Source: Bradyrhizobium sp. WBOS07
GTDB taxonomy: Bacteria > Pseudomonadota > Alphaproteobacteria > Rhizobiales > Xanthobacteraceae
Direction: 5' to 3'
DNA: 64,000 nucleotides
NCBI RefSeq assembly: GCF_024585165.1
Contig: NZ_CP029008.1
Coordinates: 4,607,501 to 4,671,500 of the forward strand
Shown: positions 7,865 to 16,738 of the stretch, in pieces
How the letters are laid out: the number at the start of each line of letters is the position of its first letter
Position numbering within the stretch: position 1 is the stretch's first letter
Program-made: the position numbers and the translations under genes
Notes under the pieces: generated by a model
The model's input: only the letters and a program-made list of their open reading frames with translations
Told to the model about the DNA's origin: nothing
Databases searched by the model: none

Positions 7865-9409
7865 CTAAATCTTCGCTGCCGCCTTCGGCCAATATCGATC
7901 GCGCAGATGCCGCTTCACCAGCTTGCCGGTCGGCGTGCGCGGCAGCTCGGGCTCGAAATCGATCGTGCGCGGGCACTTGATGGCGGAGAGGCGGCTCTTG
8001 CAATAGGCGATCAAATCGGCCTCGAGCGCCTTGCCGGCGCGGCTCATGTCGTGCGGCTGCACCACCGCCTTCACCTCTTCGCCCATTTCTTCGTTCGGCA
8101 CGCCGAACACCGCGACGTCGGCGACCTCAGGATGCGTGATCAGAACGTCCTCGGTCTCCTGCGGGTAGATGTTCACGCCGCCCGAGATGATCATGTAGGA
8201 CTTGCGGTCGGTGAGATAGAGGAAGCCGTCCTTGTCGAGGTAGCCGACATCGCCGAGCGTCGACCAGCCCTTCGCGTTATAGGCTTTCTTCGTCTTCTCG
8301 GGATCGTTGTGATAGGTGAATGCGGGTGCGTCGGCGAAATAGACCGTGCCGATCTCGCCCACCGGCTGCTCCTCGTCGTTCTCGTCGAGGATCTTGACCT
8401 TGCCGACCACGGCGCGGCCGACGCTGCCGCGGTGCTCCAGCCATTGCTGCGAGCTGCAGACGGTGACGCCGTTGCCCTCCGATCCCGCGTAATACTCGAT
8501 CAGGATCGGTCCCCACCATTCGATCATCTTTGCCTTGACGTCGACCGGGCAGGGCGCGGCGGCGTGAATGGCGCCTTTGAGCGTCGAGACGTCGTATTTG
8601 GTGCGGACCTCCTCCGGCAGCTTCAGCATGCGCACGAACATGGTCGGCACCAGCTGCGACTGGGTGACCTTGTACTTCTCGACCAGCTTCAGGAACTCTT
8701 CGGCGTCGAAGTGCTCCATGATGATGGAGGTGCCGCCGAGCACGATCGCCATCATGTTGAAGCGCAAGGGGGCGGCGTGATAGAGCGGCGCAGGCGACAG
8801 ATAGATGCTGTCAGTGTTCATGCCGCACATGTCGGCGCAGAGTACGCGCAGAAGCGGGTTCGGCTCGTCGATCGCTTTACCTTCGAAGGCCTTCTTGACG
8901 CCCTTGGGCCGGCCGGTGGTGCCGGATGAATACAGCATGTCGTAGCCGGCGACCTCGTCTGCGATCGGCGTCGTCGGCTGCGCGGCGGCCTCCTTGTCGT
9001 AGGAACGGAAGCCGGGCAGCGGCTCGTCCATCATGTAGAAGATCGGCTCGCCGGCGGCGCCCTTGATCAGGCCCTCGATCTGGTCGGCGCATTTCGGGGT
9101 GGTGATCACGACCTTGGCGCCGCAATCGGCGATGATGTAGTCGATCTCGTCCTGCTTCAAATAGCGGCTGATCGCGGTGTAGTAGAGCCCGCTGCGCTGC
9201 GCGGCCCAGCACAGCTCCATGAAGGCGAGACGGTTCTCCATTAGCAGCGCGATGTGGTCGCCGGCCTTCAGCCCGAGCGAGCGGAACAGCTGCGCGCCCT
9301 GGTTCGAGAGCTCGTCGAGCTCGCGATAGGTGATTGCCTTGCCGGTCCCGGCCATCTGATAGGCGATCTTGTCGGGCGTGGTGCGGGCGTGGACGGAGGG
9401 GTGGGTCAT
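7865..9409 (-). CDS. Acyl-CoA synthetase (AMP-binding, ANL superfamily)
   Basis: Adenylate-forming ligase of 514 residues that activates a carboxylic acid to its CoA thioester. The phosphate loop YSSGTTGRPKG lies at 160-170. YAGSEG and the hinge LTDRKSYMIISGGVNIYPQE follow, and the C-terminal catalytic lysine is in TPTGKLVKR. The start at 9409 is the first ATG; an upstream TTG at 9430 is less likely. It is followed on the same strand from upstream by a thiolase, suggesting joint use in acyl degradation. Chain length or aromatic preference cannot be read. Confidence 0.9.
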   Translation of the reverse strand: MTHPSVHARTTPDKIAYQMAGTGKAITYRELDELSNQGAQLFRSLGLKAGDHIALLMENRLAFMELCWAAQRSGLYYTAISRYLKQDEIDYIIADCGAKVVITTPKCADQIEGLIKGAAGEPIFYMMDEPLPGFRSYDKEAAAQPTTPIADEVAGYDMLYSSGTTGRPKGVKKAFEGKAIDEPNPLLRVLCADMCGMNTDSIYLSPAPLYHAAPLRFNMMAIVLGGTSIIMEHFDAEEFLKLVEKYKVTQSQLVPTMFVRMLKLPEEVRTKYDVSTLKGAIHAAAPCPVDVKAKMIEWWGPILIEYYAGSEGNGVTVCSSQQWLEHRGSVGRAVVGKVKILDENDEEQPVGEIGTVYFADAPAFTYHNDPEKTKKAYNAKGWSTLGDVGYLDKDGFLYLTDRKSYMIISGGVNIYPQETEDVLITHPEVADVAVFGVPNEEMGEEVKAVVQPHDMSRAGKALEADLIAYCKSRLSAIKCPRTIDFEPELPRTPTGKLVKRHLRDRYWPKAAAKI

Positions 9410-9437
9410 TTGGTGCAGGTCCCGAGGCAAACGAGAT

Positions 9438-9560
9438 GTCGTCCCCGCGAACGCGGGGACCCATAGTCACTGCAGTGAGTCGCTGAAACAGAATGTCGCC
9501 CCGGCTCGCCATAACCACAGCCTCCTGTGGTTATGGGTCCCGGCGTTCGCCGGGACGACA
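9438..9560. repeat. Inverted repeat with nested stems, family D-like (copy 2)
   Basis: Outer arms GTCGTCCCCGCGAACGCGGGGACC and GGTCCCGGCGTTCGCCGGGACGAC (imperfect), plus an inner CATAACCACAG-CCT-CTGTGGTTATG stem. It fills the gap between the thiolase stop and the ligase start. No gene is seen. Confidence 0.7.
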
Positions 9561-9584
9561 CCGTTTGTGTGGCGACGTCTCAGC

Positions 9585-10757
9585 CTACAGCCGCTCCACG
9601 ATCGTCACATTGGCCATGCCGCCGCCTTCGCACATGGTCTGCAGGCCGTAGCGCTTGCCGCGCTGATGCAGGGCGTGCACCAGCGTCGTCATCAGCTTGG
9701 TGCCGGAGCCGCCGAGGGGATGGCCGAGCGCGATGGCGCCGCCGTTGACGTTGAGACGCTCGGGATCGGCGCCGGTGGTCTTCAGCCACGCGGTCGGCAC
9801 CGAGGCGAAGGCCTCGTTGACCTCGAACAGGTCGATGTCGCCGATCTTCATGCCGGCCTTCTCCAGCGCGCGCTTGGTCGCGTGCAAAGGCGCGTCCAGC
9901 ATGATGACGGGATCGCCGCCCATCATGGTCATGTGGTGGACGCGCGCGATCGGCTTGACGCCGAGCTGCTTCAGGCCGCGCTCGTTCATCACCATGACGC
10001 CGGAGGCGCCATCGCAGATCTGGCTGGCGCTGGCGGCGCTGAGCTTGCCGTTCTCGGCGATCAGCTTGACGCCCTTGATGCCGTCGAGCGTGACGTCGAA
10101 GCGGATGCCTTCGTCGATATGGTGGGTGTCCTTGGAGCCGTCGGCGCGGGTGATCTCGAGCGGCACGATCTCTTTCTTGAAGTGGCCGGCCTGCGTCGCC
10201 GCGATCGCGCGTTGATGGCTGTCGTAGGAAAATTGGTCGAGCTCATCCTTGGAGAGGCCGTATCGCTCGGCCATCATCTCCGCGCCGGTGAACTGGCTGA
10301 AGACGATGTTCGGATACTTCTTCTCGATGCCCGGGCTCTTGTAATTGCCAAAGCCGTTCTTGGCCGGAAGCTGCGAGGACAGGCCCATCGGCACGCGCGT
10401 CATCGATTCCACGCCGGCGGCGATCACGACGTCCATGGCGCCCGACATCACCGCCTGCGCGGCGAAGTGCAGCGCCTGCTGCGAGGAGCCGCACTGGCGG
10501 TCGATCGAGGTGCCCGGCACGCTCTCCGGCAGCTTCGAGGCCATCACCGCGTTGCGCGCGACGTTGTTGGACTGCTCGCCGACCTGCATGACGCAGCCCA
10601 TGATCACGTCCTCGACCAGGGCAGGATCGACCTTGGTGCGATCGACCAGCTCGTCCAGCACCTTCGCGGCGAGATCGGCCGGATGCCAGCCGGCGAGACG
10701 GCCCCCCTTGCGCCCGCCGGCGGTACGCGCAGCGGCGACGATGTAAGCCTCGGCCAT
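9585..10757 (-). CDS. Acetyl-CoA acyltransferase (thiolase)
   Basis: Thiolase of 390 residues for the final carbon-carbon cleavage of beta-oxidation, or the reverse condensation. The acylated cysteine is Cys89 in DRQCGSSQQA. The second active-site segments are GHPLGGSG with His346 and MCEGGGMAN with Cys376. All catalytic residues are intact. It is divergent from the TetR gene, and the roughly 150-bp gap between them holds an imperfect palindrome, so TetR control of this gene is likely. Confidence 0.93.
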   Translation of the reverse strand: MAEAYIVAAARTAGGRKGGRLAGWHPADLAAKVLDELVDRTKVDPALVEDVIMGCVMQVGEQSNNVARNAVMASKLPESVPGTSIDRQCGSSQQALHFAAQAVMSGAMDVVIAAGVESMTRVPMGLSSQLPAKNGFGNYKSPGIEKKYPNIVFSQFTGAEMMAERYGLSKDELDQFSYDSHQRAIAATQAGHFKKEIVPLEITRADGSKDTHHIDEGIRFDVTLDGIKGVKLIAENGKLSAASASQICDGASGVMVMNERGLKQLGVKPIARVHHMTMMGGDPVIMLDAPLHATKRALEKAGMKIGDIDLFEVNEAFASVPTAWLKTTGADPERLNVNGGAIALGHPLGGSGTKLMTTLVHALHQRGKRYGLQTMCEGGGMANVTIVERL

Positions 10758-10827
10758 GTCGGTTTCTCCCTGAATTCTTGATTGGAGTTGGGTGTCGGGG
10801 GCGGATTTAAGGGACGGGAGATCGTTT

Positions 10828-10847
10828 AGTCAATCGATCAATTAACT
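10828..10847. promoter_or_regulatory. Candidate TetR operator between thiolase and TetR genes
   Basis: AGTCAATCGATCAATTAACT matches its own reverse complement at 16 of 20 positions. It is placed centrally in the divergent promoter region, where a TetR dimer could repress both genes. Size and symmetry fit TetR sites; the assignment is an inference from position. Confidence 0.5.
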
Positions 10848-10911
10848 CTTGTGATGAGGCGCTGCTTGGGCTTATCTGCGCCCCGCTTCGAGCGGTGAAC
10901 AGGGATCTTCC

Positions 10912-11571
10912 GTGGCTACCAGCGTACCGAACCGGCTCCCGAGCGGGAAGAATTCCACGGCGGAGAAATTGCTCGTGGCCGCGAGCGAGCTGATGATCGA
11001 ACGCTCCTCAATCGAGATCTCGCTGTCCGACATCGCGCAGAAGTCGGGCGCCAACGCCGCGCTGGTCAAATATCATTTCGGCAACAAGGACGGCCTGCTG
11101 CTGGCGCTGCTGGCGCGCGATGCAGCGACCGAGATGTCCAACCTCGAATATCTGCTGGCGCAACCGATCACGTCGACGGCGAAGCTGAAGCTGCATATCG
11201 CCGGCATCATCCGCGCCTATCACCGGTTTCCCTATATGAACCGGCTGATCCATTATCTTCTGCACGAAACCAGTGCCGACTCTGCCGACGAAGTCTCGCA
11301 ATTCTTCGTCGCGCCGCTGCTGGATTTCCACCGCCGCCTGCTCGCGGAGGGCGTCAGCCGCGGCGAATTCCGCGCCACCGATCCGGTGCTGTTCTACACC
11401 AGCCTGATCGGCGCCTGCGATCACCTGTTCTTCGGCCGGCACGCGATGTCCCGCGCGACCGGCGTCGGTCCGGTCACCGACGACGTCTGCCGGCAGTACA
11501 TCAAGCACATGGAAACGTTGATCTGTGGCGGCATCCTCACGCAAGCCGGGGAAGCCGTTGCAGCCGGATGA
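10912..11571 (+). CDS. TetR-family transcriptional regulator
   Basis: Regulator of 219 residues. The N-terminal helix-turn-helix is ISLSDIAQKSGANAALVKYHFGNK, with the Y-H-F-G-N-K signature of TetR proteins at about residues 52-60. The rest is a helical ligand-binding domain. GTG start with AGGGA upstream. Its position between the thiolase (divergent) and the SDR/hydratase genes (downstream) suggests it controls the acyl-CoA catabolic block in response to an acyl-CoA. Confidence 0.9.
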   Translation: MATSVPNRLPSGKNSTAEKLLVAASELMIERSSIEISLSDIAQKSGANAALVKYHFGNKDGLLLALLARDAATEMSNLEYLLAQPITSTAKLKLHIAGIIRAYHRFPYMNRLIHYLLHETSADSADEVSQFFVAPLLDFHRRLLAEGVSRGEFRATDPVLFYTSLIGACDHLFFGRHAMSRATGVGPVTDDVCRQYIKHMETLICGGILTQAGEAVAAG

Positions 11572-11626
11572 TCCGGCTGAACCTCTCAAAGTCTAGAGAA
11601 GAAACGTCCAAGGAAAGGTACAAGCG

Positions 11627-12385
11627 ATGCAGTTGAAAGACGTAGCCGTTCTCATCACCGGCGGCGGTTCGGGCCTGGGCGAAGCCACCGCCCGCGCCAT
11701 GGCGGCCAGGGGCGCCAAGATCGGCGTGATCGACCAGAACAAGGACAACGCCGAGAAGGTCGCTGCTGAAGTGAAGGGCATTGCGCTGCATGCCGACGTC
11801 ACCAGCGAAGAGCAGATCAAGGCGGCAATCGCGAAAGCCGAGGCCGCACATGGTGTCGCCCGCGTGCTGATGAACTGCGCCGGCATCGGCGGCTCGCAGC
11901 GCATCGTCGGCCGCGACGGCGTCTATCCGCTCGAGAAGTTCGCGCGCATCATCAACGTCAATCTGATCGGCACCTTCAACTGCCTGCGTCTGTTCGCCGA
12001 GCGCCTCGTCACGATCGAGCCGGTCGGCGAAGAGCGGGGCGTCATCATCAATACGGCGTCGGTCGCGGCTTACGAAGGCCAGATCGGCCAGATCGCCTAT
12101 TCGGCCTCGAAGGGCGGCGTTGTCGGCCTGACCTTGCCGGCCGCGCGCGATCTCGCCAGCCAGAAGATCCGCGTCAACACCATCGCGCCCGGCCTGTTCT
12201 TCACGCCGCTGCTGATGGGCCTGAACGAAGAAGCCCGCAAGAGCCTGGGTGCCCAGGTGCCGCATCCCTCGCGTCTCGGCGATGCCGCCGAATACGGCTC
12301 GCTCGCGGTGCACATCGTCGAGAACCCGATGCTGAACGGCGAGACCATCCGTCTCGATGGCGCCATCCGCATGGCGCCGCGGTAG
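11627..12385 (+). CDS. Short-chain dehydrogenase, 3-hydroxyacyl-CoA dehydrogenase type 2-like
   Basis: NAD-dependent SDR of 252 residues. TGGGSGLG (11-18) binds the cofactor; the catalytic residues are Ser145, Tyr158 and Lys162 (AYSASKGG). NCAGI and the long NTASVAAYEGQIGQ segment closely resemble type-II 3-hydroxyacyl-CoA dehydrogenase (HSD17B10). That activity would supply the third beta-oxidation step next to the hydratase at 12593 and the thiolase at 9585. Confidence 0.9.
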   Translation: MQLKDVAVLITGGGSGLGEATARAMAARGAKIGVIDQNKDNAEKVAAEVKGIALHADVTSEEQIKAAIAKAEAAHGVARVLMNCAGIGGSQRIVGRDGVYPLEKFARIINVNLIGTFNCLRLFAERLVTIEPVGEERGVIINTASVAAYEGQIGQIAYSASKGGVVGLTLPAARDLASQKIRVNTIAPGLFFTPLLMGLNEEARKSLGAQVPHPSRLGDAAEYGSLAVHIVENPMLNGETIRLDGAIRMAPR

Positions 12386-12398
12386 GCTGTCTGTTTCT

Positions 12399-12558
12399 TA
12401 CCCTCCCCTGGAGGGGGAGGGTCGATCGCGCGTAGCGCGAGCGGGGTGGGGTGATCTCTCCACTCGGGCAGTCTCGACGCGGAGAGACCGTCACCCCACC
12501 CCGTCTCACATAGCGCTGCGCGCAATGTGAGCCGACCCTCCCCCTCCAGGGGAGGGTA
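12399..12558. repeat. Long inverted repeat, family E
   Basis: Outer arms TACCCTCCCCTGGAGGGGGA and TCCCCCTCCAGGGGAGGGTA, then GGGTCG-type, GGGGTGGGGTGA / TCACCCCACCCC and CTCTCC / GGAGAG stems, giving one long branched hairpin. It sits between the SDR and the enoyl-CoA hydratase genes, which it may separate as transcription or processing units. Confidence 0.8.
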
Positions 12559-12592
12559 GAAGTCCGGCTCACGACTGATGCACGAGGCCCCC

Positions 12593-13399
12593 ATGTCCCA
12601 ACCGCTGCTGATCGAGCATGACGACGGCGTCGACCGGGTGACGCTCAATCGTCCTGAACACCTCAACGCGCTCGATCCTGCGCTGATCGACGCGCTCAAC
12701 GACTATTTCCAGGGCCTCCAACGAAATCGCGACACCCGCGTGGTGGTGCTGAGGGGAGCCGGCAAGAATTTCTGCGCGGGCCTCGATCTCAAGGCGGCGA
12801 TGGCGCGCCGTGCCGGGCAGCAGGAGCCGCCGGGCGTCACGGAATCGCTGGATTCGCAACGCCGCATCGCCGACATCGTGATGCTGATGCGGCGTTGTCC
12901 GCAGCCGATCCTGGCGCTGGTGCAGGGCGCGGCCGCCGGCGGCGGCTTTGCGCTGGCACTCGCCTCCGACATCCGCATCGCGACGAAATCGGCGCGGATG
13001 AATTGCGCCTTCATCAAGCTCGGCCTCGGCGGCTGCGACATCGGCACCAGCTACTTCCTGCCGCGCCTCGTCGGCGTCTCCGTCGCATCGGAACTGGTCC
13101 TCACCGGGCGCTTCATCGGAGCCGAGCGGGCGCTTGCGGTCGGCCTGGTCTCGGAGGTCGTGGACGAGGACAAGCTCGACGAAGCGGCCGAGCCCTATGT
13201 CGAGGCGATGATGACGGCTTCGCCGGTGGGGCTGCGCCTGTCCAAGGAATGCCTCAACATGAGCGTCGATGCCGGATCGCTGGAGGCGGCGATCGCGATG
13301 GAGGATCGCAACCAGGTCCTGTGCAGCCGCTCTGAAGAATTTTCGGAAGGCATCAGGGCCTTCCTTGAGAAGCGAAAGCCTGTCTATATCAAGCGCTGA
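12593..13399 (+). CDS. Enoyl-CoA hydratase/isomerase (crotonase) family protein
   Basis: Crotonase-fold enzyme of 268 residues. The oxyanion hole is formed by KNFCAGLDLK and AAAGGGFALALASDIRIA. The ATG at 12593 follows GAGG at 5 bases; an ATG at 12578 lacks a ribosome site. The gene is followed 43 bp later by the feruloyl-CoA synthase-like gene, a pairing known from phenylpropanoid side-chain degradation. A general beta-oxidation hydratase is the alternative. Confidence 0.9.
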   Translation: MSQPLLIEHDDGVDRVTLNRPEHLNALDPALIDALNDYFQGLQRNRDTRVVVLRGAGKNFCAGLDLKAAMARRAGQQEPPGVTESLDSQRRIADIVMLMRRCPQPILALVQGAAAGGGFALALASDIRIATKSARMNCAFIKLGLGGCDIGTSYFLPRLVGVSVASELVLTGRFIGAERALAVGLVSEVVDEDKLDEAAEPYVEAMMTASPVGLRLSKECLNMSVDAGSLEAAIAMEDRNQVLCSRSEEFSEGIRAFLEKRKPVYIKR

Positions 13400-13442
13400 G
13401 CCACCAAGATCCGTAAAGGACAATAATTCCGGGAGACGCAAA

Positions 13443-15314
13443 ATGAGTGGAAGCGCGGCGGCTGTGATGACGAAGCCCGCCTTTCGCAAGGTCGAATGGC
13501 TCAAGCGCGACATCGACGTCGAGCGCCGCGCCGACGGCACGGTGGTGCTGAAGTCGCGCATTCCGCTGCAAGCTTACGAGACGCACATTCCGGCGTCGCT
13601 GGCGAAGTGGGCGAAGGAAGCGCCCGAGCGTATTTGGCTGGCGCAGCGCGGCGGCCCGAACCGCGAATGGCGCAAGGTGTCCTATGGCGAAGCCAAGCGT
13701 ACCGTGGATGCGCTGACGCAAGGTCTGCTCAATCTCCGGCTCGACGGGCGGCCAGTCGCGATCCTCTCCGGCAATTCGATCGAGCATGCGCTGATGACGC
13801 AGGCCGCGATGCAGGCACGCTCACCCGCGGCGCCGGTGTCGCCGGCCTACTCGCTGATGAGCCACGATCACGTCAAGCTGAAGTACCTGTTCGACCTGAT
13901 CAAGCCGGCCGTGCTGATGGTCCAGGACGGTCCGACCTTCGAGAAGGCGCTGAAGGCGCTCGATCTCTCCGGCGTCACCGTGGTGCACGTCGCGAGGCCC
14001 TGCGACGGCATCACGAGCGTCAGCTTTGCCGAGTTGGCGGCCACGCCGGTGACGAAGGATGTCGCGGATTCGATCGCAAGAATCACGCCGCAGACCGTCG
14101 GTAAGTTGCTGTTCACGTCGGGCTCGACCGGCATGCCGAAGGCCGTCATCAACACGCAAGAGATGATGTGCGCCAATGCCGCGATGATGATGCAGGTGCG
14201 GCCGCGCTCGCCTGACGGCCCGATCGCGACCATGCTGGACTGGATGCCCTGGAATCACACCATGGGCGGCAATGCGGCGTTTCATCCGATCCTGGTCGAT
14301 GGCGGCACGCTCTATATCGACGACGGCCGGCCGATGCCGGGCCAGTTCGAGGAGACGCTGCGGAACCTGCGCGAGATCTCGCCGACCTATTACGCCAACG
14401 TGCCGGCCGGTTATGCCGCGCTCGCTGCCGCCATGGAGAAGGACGACGCGCTTTGCCGCTCGTTCTTCAAGAACCTGTCGATCATGGCCTATGGCGGCGC
14501 GCGGCTGCCCGACGATCTCTACGATCGCATGCAGGCCCTCGCCGTGAAGACCACCGGCGAGCGCATCGTGTTCTATACCGGCTGGGGTTCGACCGAGACC
14601 GCGCCGACCTCAACCGGCACCTATTGGGACACCGAGCGCGTCGGCCTGATCGGCCTGCCGTTCCCGGGGGTCGAGTTGAAGATGGTGCCGTGCGGCTCGA
14701 AATACGAGCTGCGCCTGCGCGGCGTCAACGTCACCCCGGGTTATTTCGGCCAGCCGGAGCTGACCAAGAAGATGTTCGACGAGGAAGGGTTTTACTGCAT
14801 CGGCGATGCCGGCGTGTTCGTCGACGATGCCGATCCGGTAAAGGGCATCATCTTCGCGGGCCGCGTGGTCGAGGACTTCAAGCTCACCACCGGCACATTC
14901 GTGCATGTCGGCTCGCTCCGCACCGATGCGATCGCAGCCGCAACGCCTGTGGTGCATGACGCGCTGGTCGCGGGGCAGGATCGCGCCTTCATCGGCCTGC
15001 TGGCCTGGCCGAACCTGCATGCCTGCCGCCAGCTCGTCGGCAATCCTGATCTCAGCTTTGCCGACGCGGTGAAGCATCCCGAGGTGGTTGCCTGCTTCCG
15101 CCGCGGCCTGGAAGCTCATAATAAGGAATGCGAGGGCGCCAGCAGCCGCATCATCGCGCGCGCGATGCTGATGGTCGAGCCGCCCTCGATCGACGGCAAT
15201 GAGCTCACCGACAAGGGCTACATCAACCAGCGCGCCGGCCTCGAGCGCCGCGCCGTGCTGGTCGAGCGGCTCTATGCGGACAGGCCGGATGGCGACGTGA
15301 TCGTGCTGCGATGA
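13443..15314 (+). CDS. Feruloyl-CoA synthase-like AMP-binding ligase
   Basis: ANL-superfamily ligase of 623 residues, longer than typical acyl-CoA synthetases and within the feruloyl-CoA synthase family range. The phosphate loop is LLFTSGSTGMPKA (222-234). MPWNHTMGGN and GWGSTETAP are characteristic for that family. FCIGDAG-like FYCIGDAG and the late NELTDKGYINQRA segment complete the ligase. GGGAG lies upstream of the ATG. Likely role: CoA activation of a hydroxycinnamate or related aromatic acid for degradation by the hydratase and dehydrogenases around it; the true substrate is unproven. Confidence 0.87.
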   Translation: MSGSAAAVMTKPAFRKVEWLKRDIDVERRADGTVVLKSRIPLQAYETHIPASLAKWAKEAPERIWLAQRGGPNREWRKVSYGEAKRTVDALTQGLLNLRLDGRPVAILSGNSIEHALMTQAAMQARSPAAPVSPAYSLMSHDHVKLKYLFDLIKPAVLMVQDGPTFEKALKALDLSGVTVVHVARPCDGITSVSFAELAATPVTKDVADSIARITPQTVGKLLFTSGSTGMPKAVINTQEMMCANAAMMMQVRPRSPDGPIATMLDWMPWNHTMGGNAAFHPILVDGGTLYIDDGRPMPGQFEETLRNLREISPTYYANVPAGYAALAAAMEKDDALCRSFFKNLSIMAYGGARLPDDLYDRMQALAVKTTGERIVFYTGWGSTETAPTSTGTYWDTERVGLIGLPFPGVELKMVPCGSKYELRLRGVNVTPGYFGQPELTKKMFDEEGFYCIGDAGVFVDDADPVKGIIFAGRVVEDFKLTTGTFVHVGSLRTDAIAAATPVVHDALVAGQDRAFIGLLAWPNLHACRQLVGNPDLSFADAVKHPEVVACFRRGLEAHNKECEGASSRIIARAMLMVEPPSIDGNELTDKGYINQRAGLERRAVLVERLYADRPDGDVIVLR

Positions 15315-15333
15315 GTGCGCAAGTCTCTCACCT

Positions 15334-15432
15334 CGTCATTCCGGGATGGCCCGAAGGGCCAGGCCCGGAATCCATAACCCCGGCTGGTGGTTATGGATTC
15401 CGGGCTCGCGCTACGCGCGCCCCGGAATGACG
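15334..15432. repeat. Intergenic inverted repeat, family F (copy 1)
   Basis: Arms CGTCATTCCGGG and CCCGGAATGACG with an inner CGGAATCCATAACC / GGTTATGGATTCCG stem. It lies between the ligase stop and the first acyl-CoA dehydrogenase. Shorter relatives are at 38110-38148 and 39415-39457. Confidence 0.8.
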
Positions 15433-15469
15433 GCTCCAATGAACGACGAATAAACAAGGATAGCCCGCC

Positions 15470-16597
15470 ATGAACTTCGACTTCTCCGACGATCAGAAGC
15501 AGCTCCGCGACCAGGCGCGCAAATTCCTCGCCGAGAAATGCTCGCCCAAGGCGGTGCGCGTGGTGCTCGACGGCAAGGCGCCTTACGACAAGGAGCTGTG
15601 GAAGGGCCTCGCCGAGATGGGCTTTCTTGGTGTCGCTATTCCCGAGGAGTTCGGCGGAGCGGGCGCCGGTCATCTCGAGCTCTGCGTGATCGCGGAGGAG
15701 ATGGGGCGGGCCAACGCACCGGTGCCGTTCTCCTCGACCGTGTATCTTGCCGCCGAAGCGCTGCTGATAGCCGGCAGCGACGCGCAGAAGAAGAGATGGC
15801 TGCCGGCGATCGCCTCGGGCGAAGCCATCGGCACGCTGGCGCTGTTCGAGGGCAAGGGCAATCCGGCGCCGAAGAATGTCAAGCTCACGGCTGCGAACGG
15901 CGTGCTCAACGGGGTCAAGAAGCCGGTCGCCGACGGCGCCATCGCCGACTTCGCGGTGGTCGCCGCGCGCACCGGATCGAGCGGCCGCGACAACGACATC
16001 TCGCTGTTCCTGGTCGATCTCAAGGCGGGCGGCGTCGAGGTCAAGAACCTCACCAATCTCGATCCGACCCGCGGGCAGGCCGAGATGACCTTCAAGGACT
16101 GCAAGGCGGAGCCGCTCGGCGCGGCCGGGGAAGGCTGGAGCATCCTCACAGAGGTGCTCGACCGCGCCGCGGTGCTGTGTGCGTTCGAGCAGGTCGGCGG
16201 CGCCGATCGCGCGTTGGAGATGGGCCGCGACTACGCGCTCGACCGCATCGCCTTCGGCCGTCAGATCGGCTCGTTCCAGGCCGTCAAGCACATGCTCGCC
16301 GACATGTACGTCTCGGCGACGCTGGCGCGCTCCAACAGCTATTACGGCGCCTGGGCGCTCTCGACCAATGCCGCTGAGCTGTCGGAAGCTGCGGCCGCCG
16401 CGCGCATCAGCGCGACGCAGGCGTTCCAGCACTGCGCCAAGAACAACATCCAGGTTCACGGCGGCATGGGCTTCACCTGGGAGTTCGACTGCCACATGTA
16501 CTACCGCCGCGCCAACGCCATGGCGCTGGGGCTCGGCAGCATGTCCTATTGGGAGGACCAGTTGATCGATCGCATGCGCAAGAAGAACGCGGCGTAA
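15470..16597 (+). CDS. Acyl-CoA dehydrogenase (375 aa)
   Basis: FAD-dependent acyl-CoA dehydrogenase. It has the N-terminal helical domain (FSDDQKQLRDQARKFLAEK), a central beta domain and a C-terminal helical domain with FGRQIGSFQAVKH and VHGGMGFTWE. It is shorter than the two 414-residue relatives downstream and lacks their GGTDEI segment. Long and short subunits encoded side by side resemble the heteromeric dehydrogenases of steroid-degrading actinobacteria, so it could be the partner subunit of one of them; this is an inference. Confidence 0.88.
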   Translation: MNFDFSDDQKQLRDQARKFLAEKCSPKAVRVVLDGKAPYDKELWKGLAEMGFLGVAIPEEFGGAGAGHLELCVIAEEMGRANAPVPFSSTVYLAAEALLIAGSDAQKKRWLPAIASGEAIGTLALFEGKGNPAPKNVKLTAANGVLNGVKKPVADGAIADFAVVAARTGSSGRDNDISLFLVDLKAGGVEVKNLTNLDPTRGQAEMTFKDCKAEPLGAAGEGWSILTEVLDRAAVLCAFEQVGGADRALEMGRDYALDRIAFGRQIGSFQAVKHMLADMYVSATLARSNSYYGAWALSTNAAELSEAAAAARISATQAFQHCAKNNIQVHGGMGFTWEFDCHMYYRRANAMALGLGSMSYWEDQLIDRMRKKNAA

Positions 16598-16606
16598 GCA
16601 CAGATG

Positions 16607-16723
16607 CGTAGGGTGGGTTAGCTCTGCGGATGCGCGCAGCGCGATCCGTAGGGCGTAACCCACCATCGATCGGCGCGTTGGACGAAATTGGTGGGTTACG
16701 CCTTCGGCTAACCCACCCTACGA
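16607..16723. repeat. Inverted repeat family B, copy 1
   Basis: Outer arms CGTAGGGTGGGTTAG and CTAACCCACCCTACG, with inner GTAACCCACC / GGTGGGTTAC arms. The right arm ends about 15 bases before the next gene start, so the hairpin abuts that gene's ribosome site. Same outer ends as family A, but the stem is GGGTTAG instead of GGGCAAAG. Confidence 0.87.
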
Positions 16724-16738
16724 AGACAGAGAAGCACC

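Noticed and set aside
10828..10847. FixK/FNR box in the thiolase-TetR gap
   Set aside because: The site lacks the TTGA-N6/8-TCAA spacing of such boxes; the symmetry is better explained by a TetR dimer.
15272..16666. Open frame of 464 codons antisense to the first acyl-CoA dehydrogenase
   Set aside because: The sense strand has an intact dehydrogenase; the antisense product has no recognisable domain.
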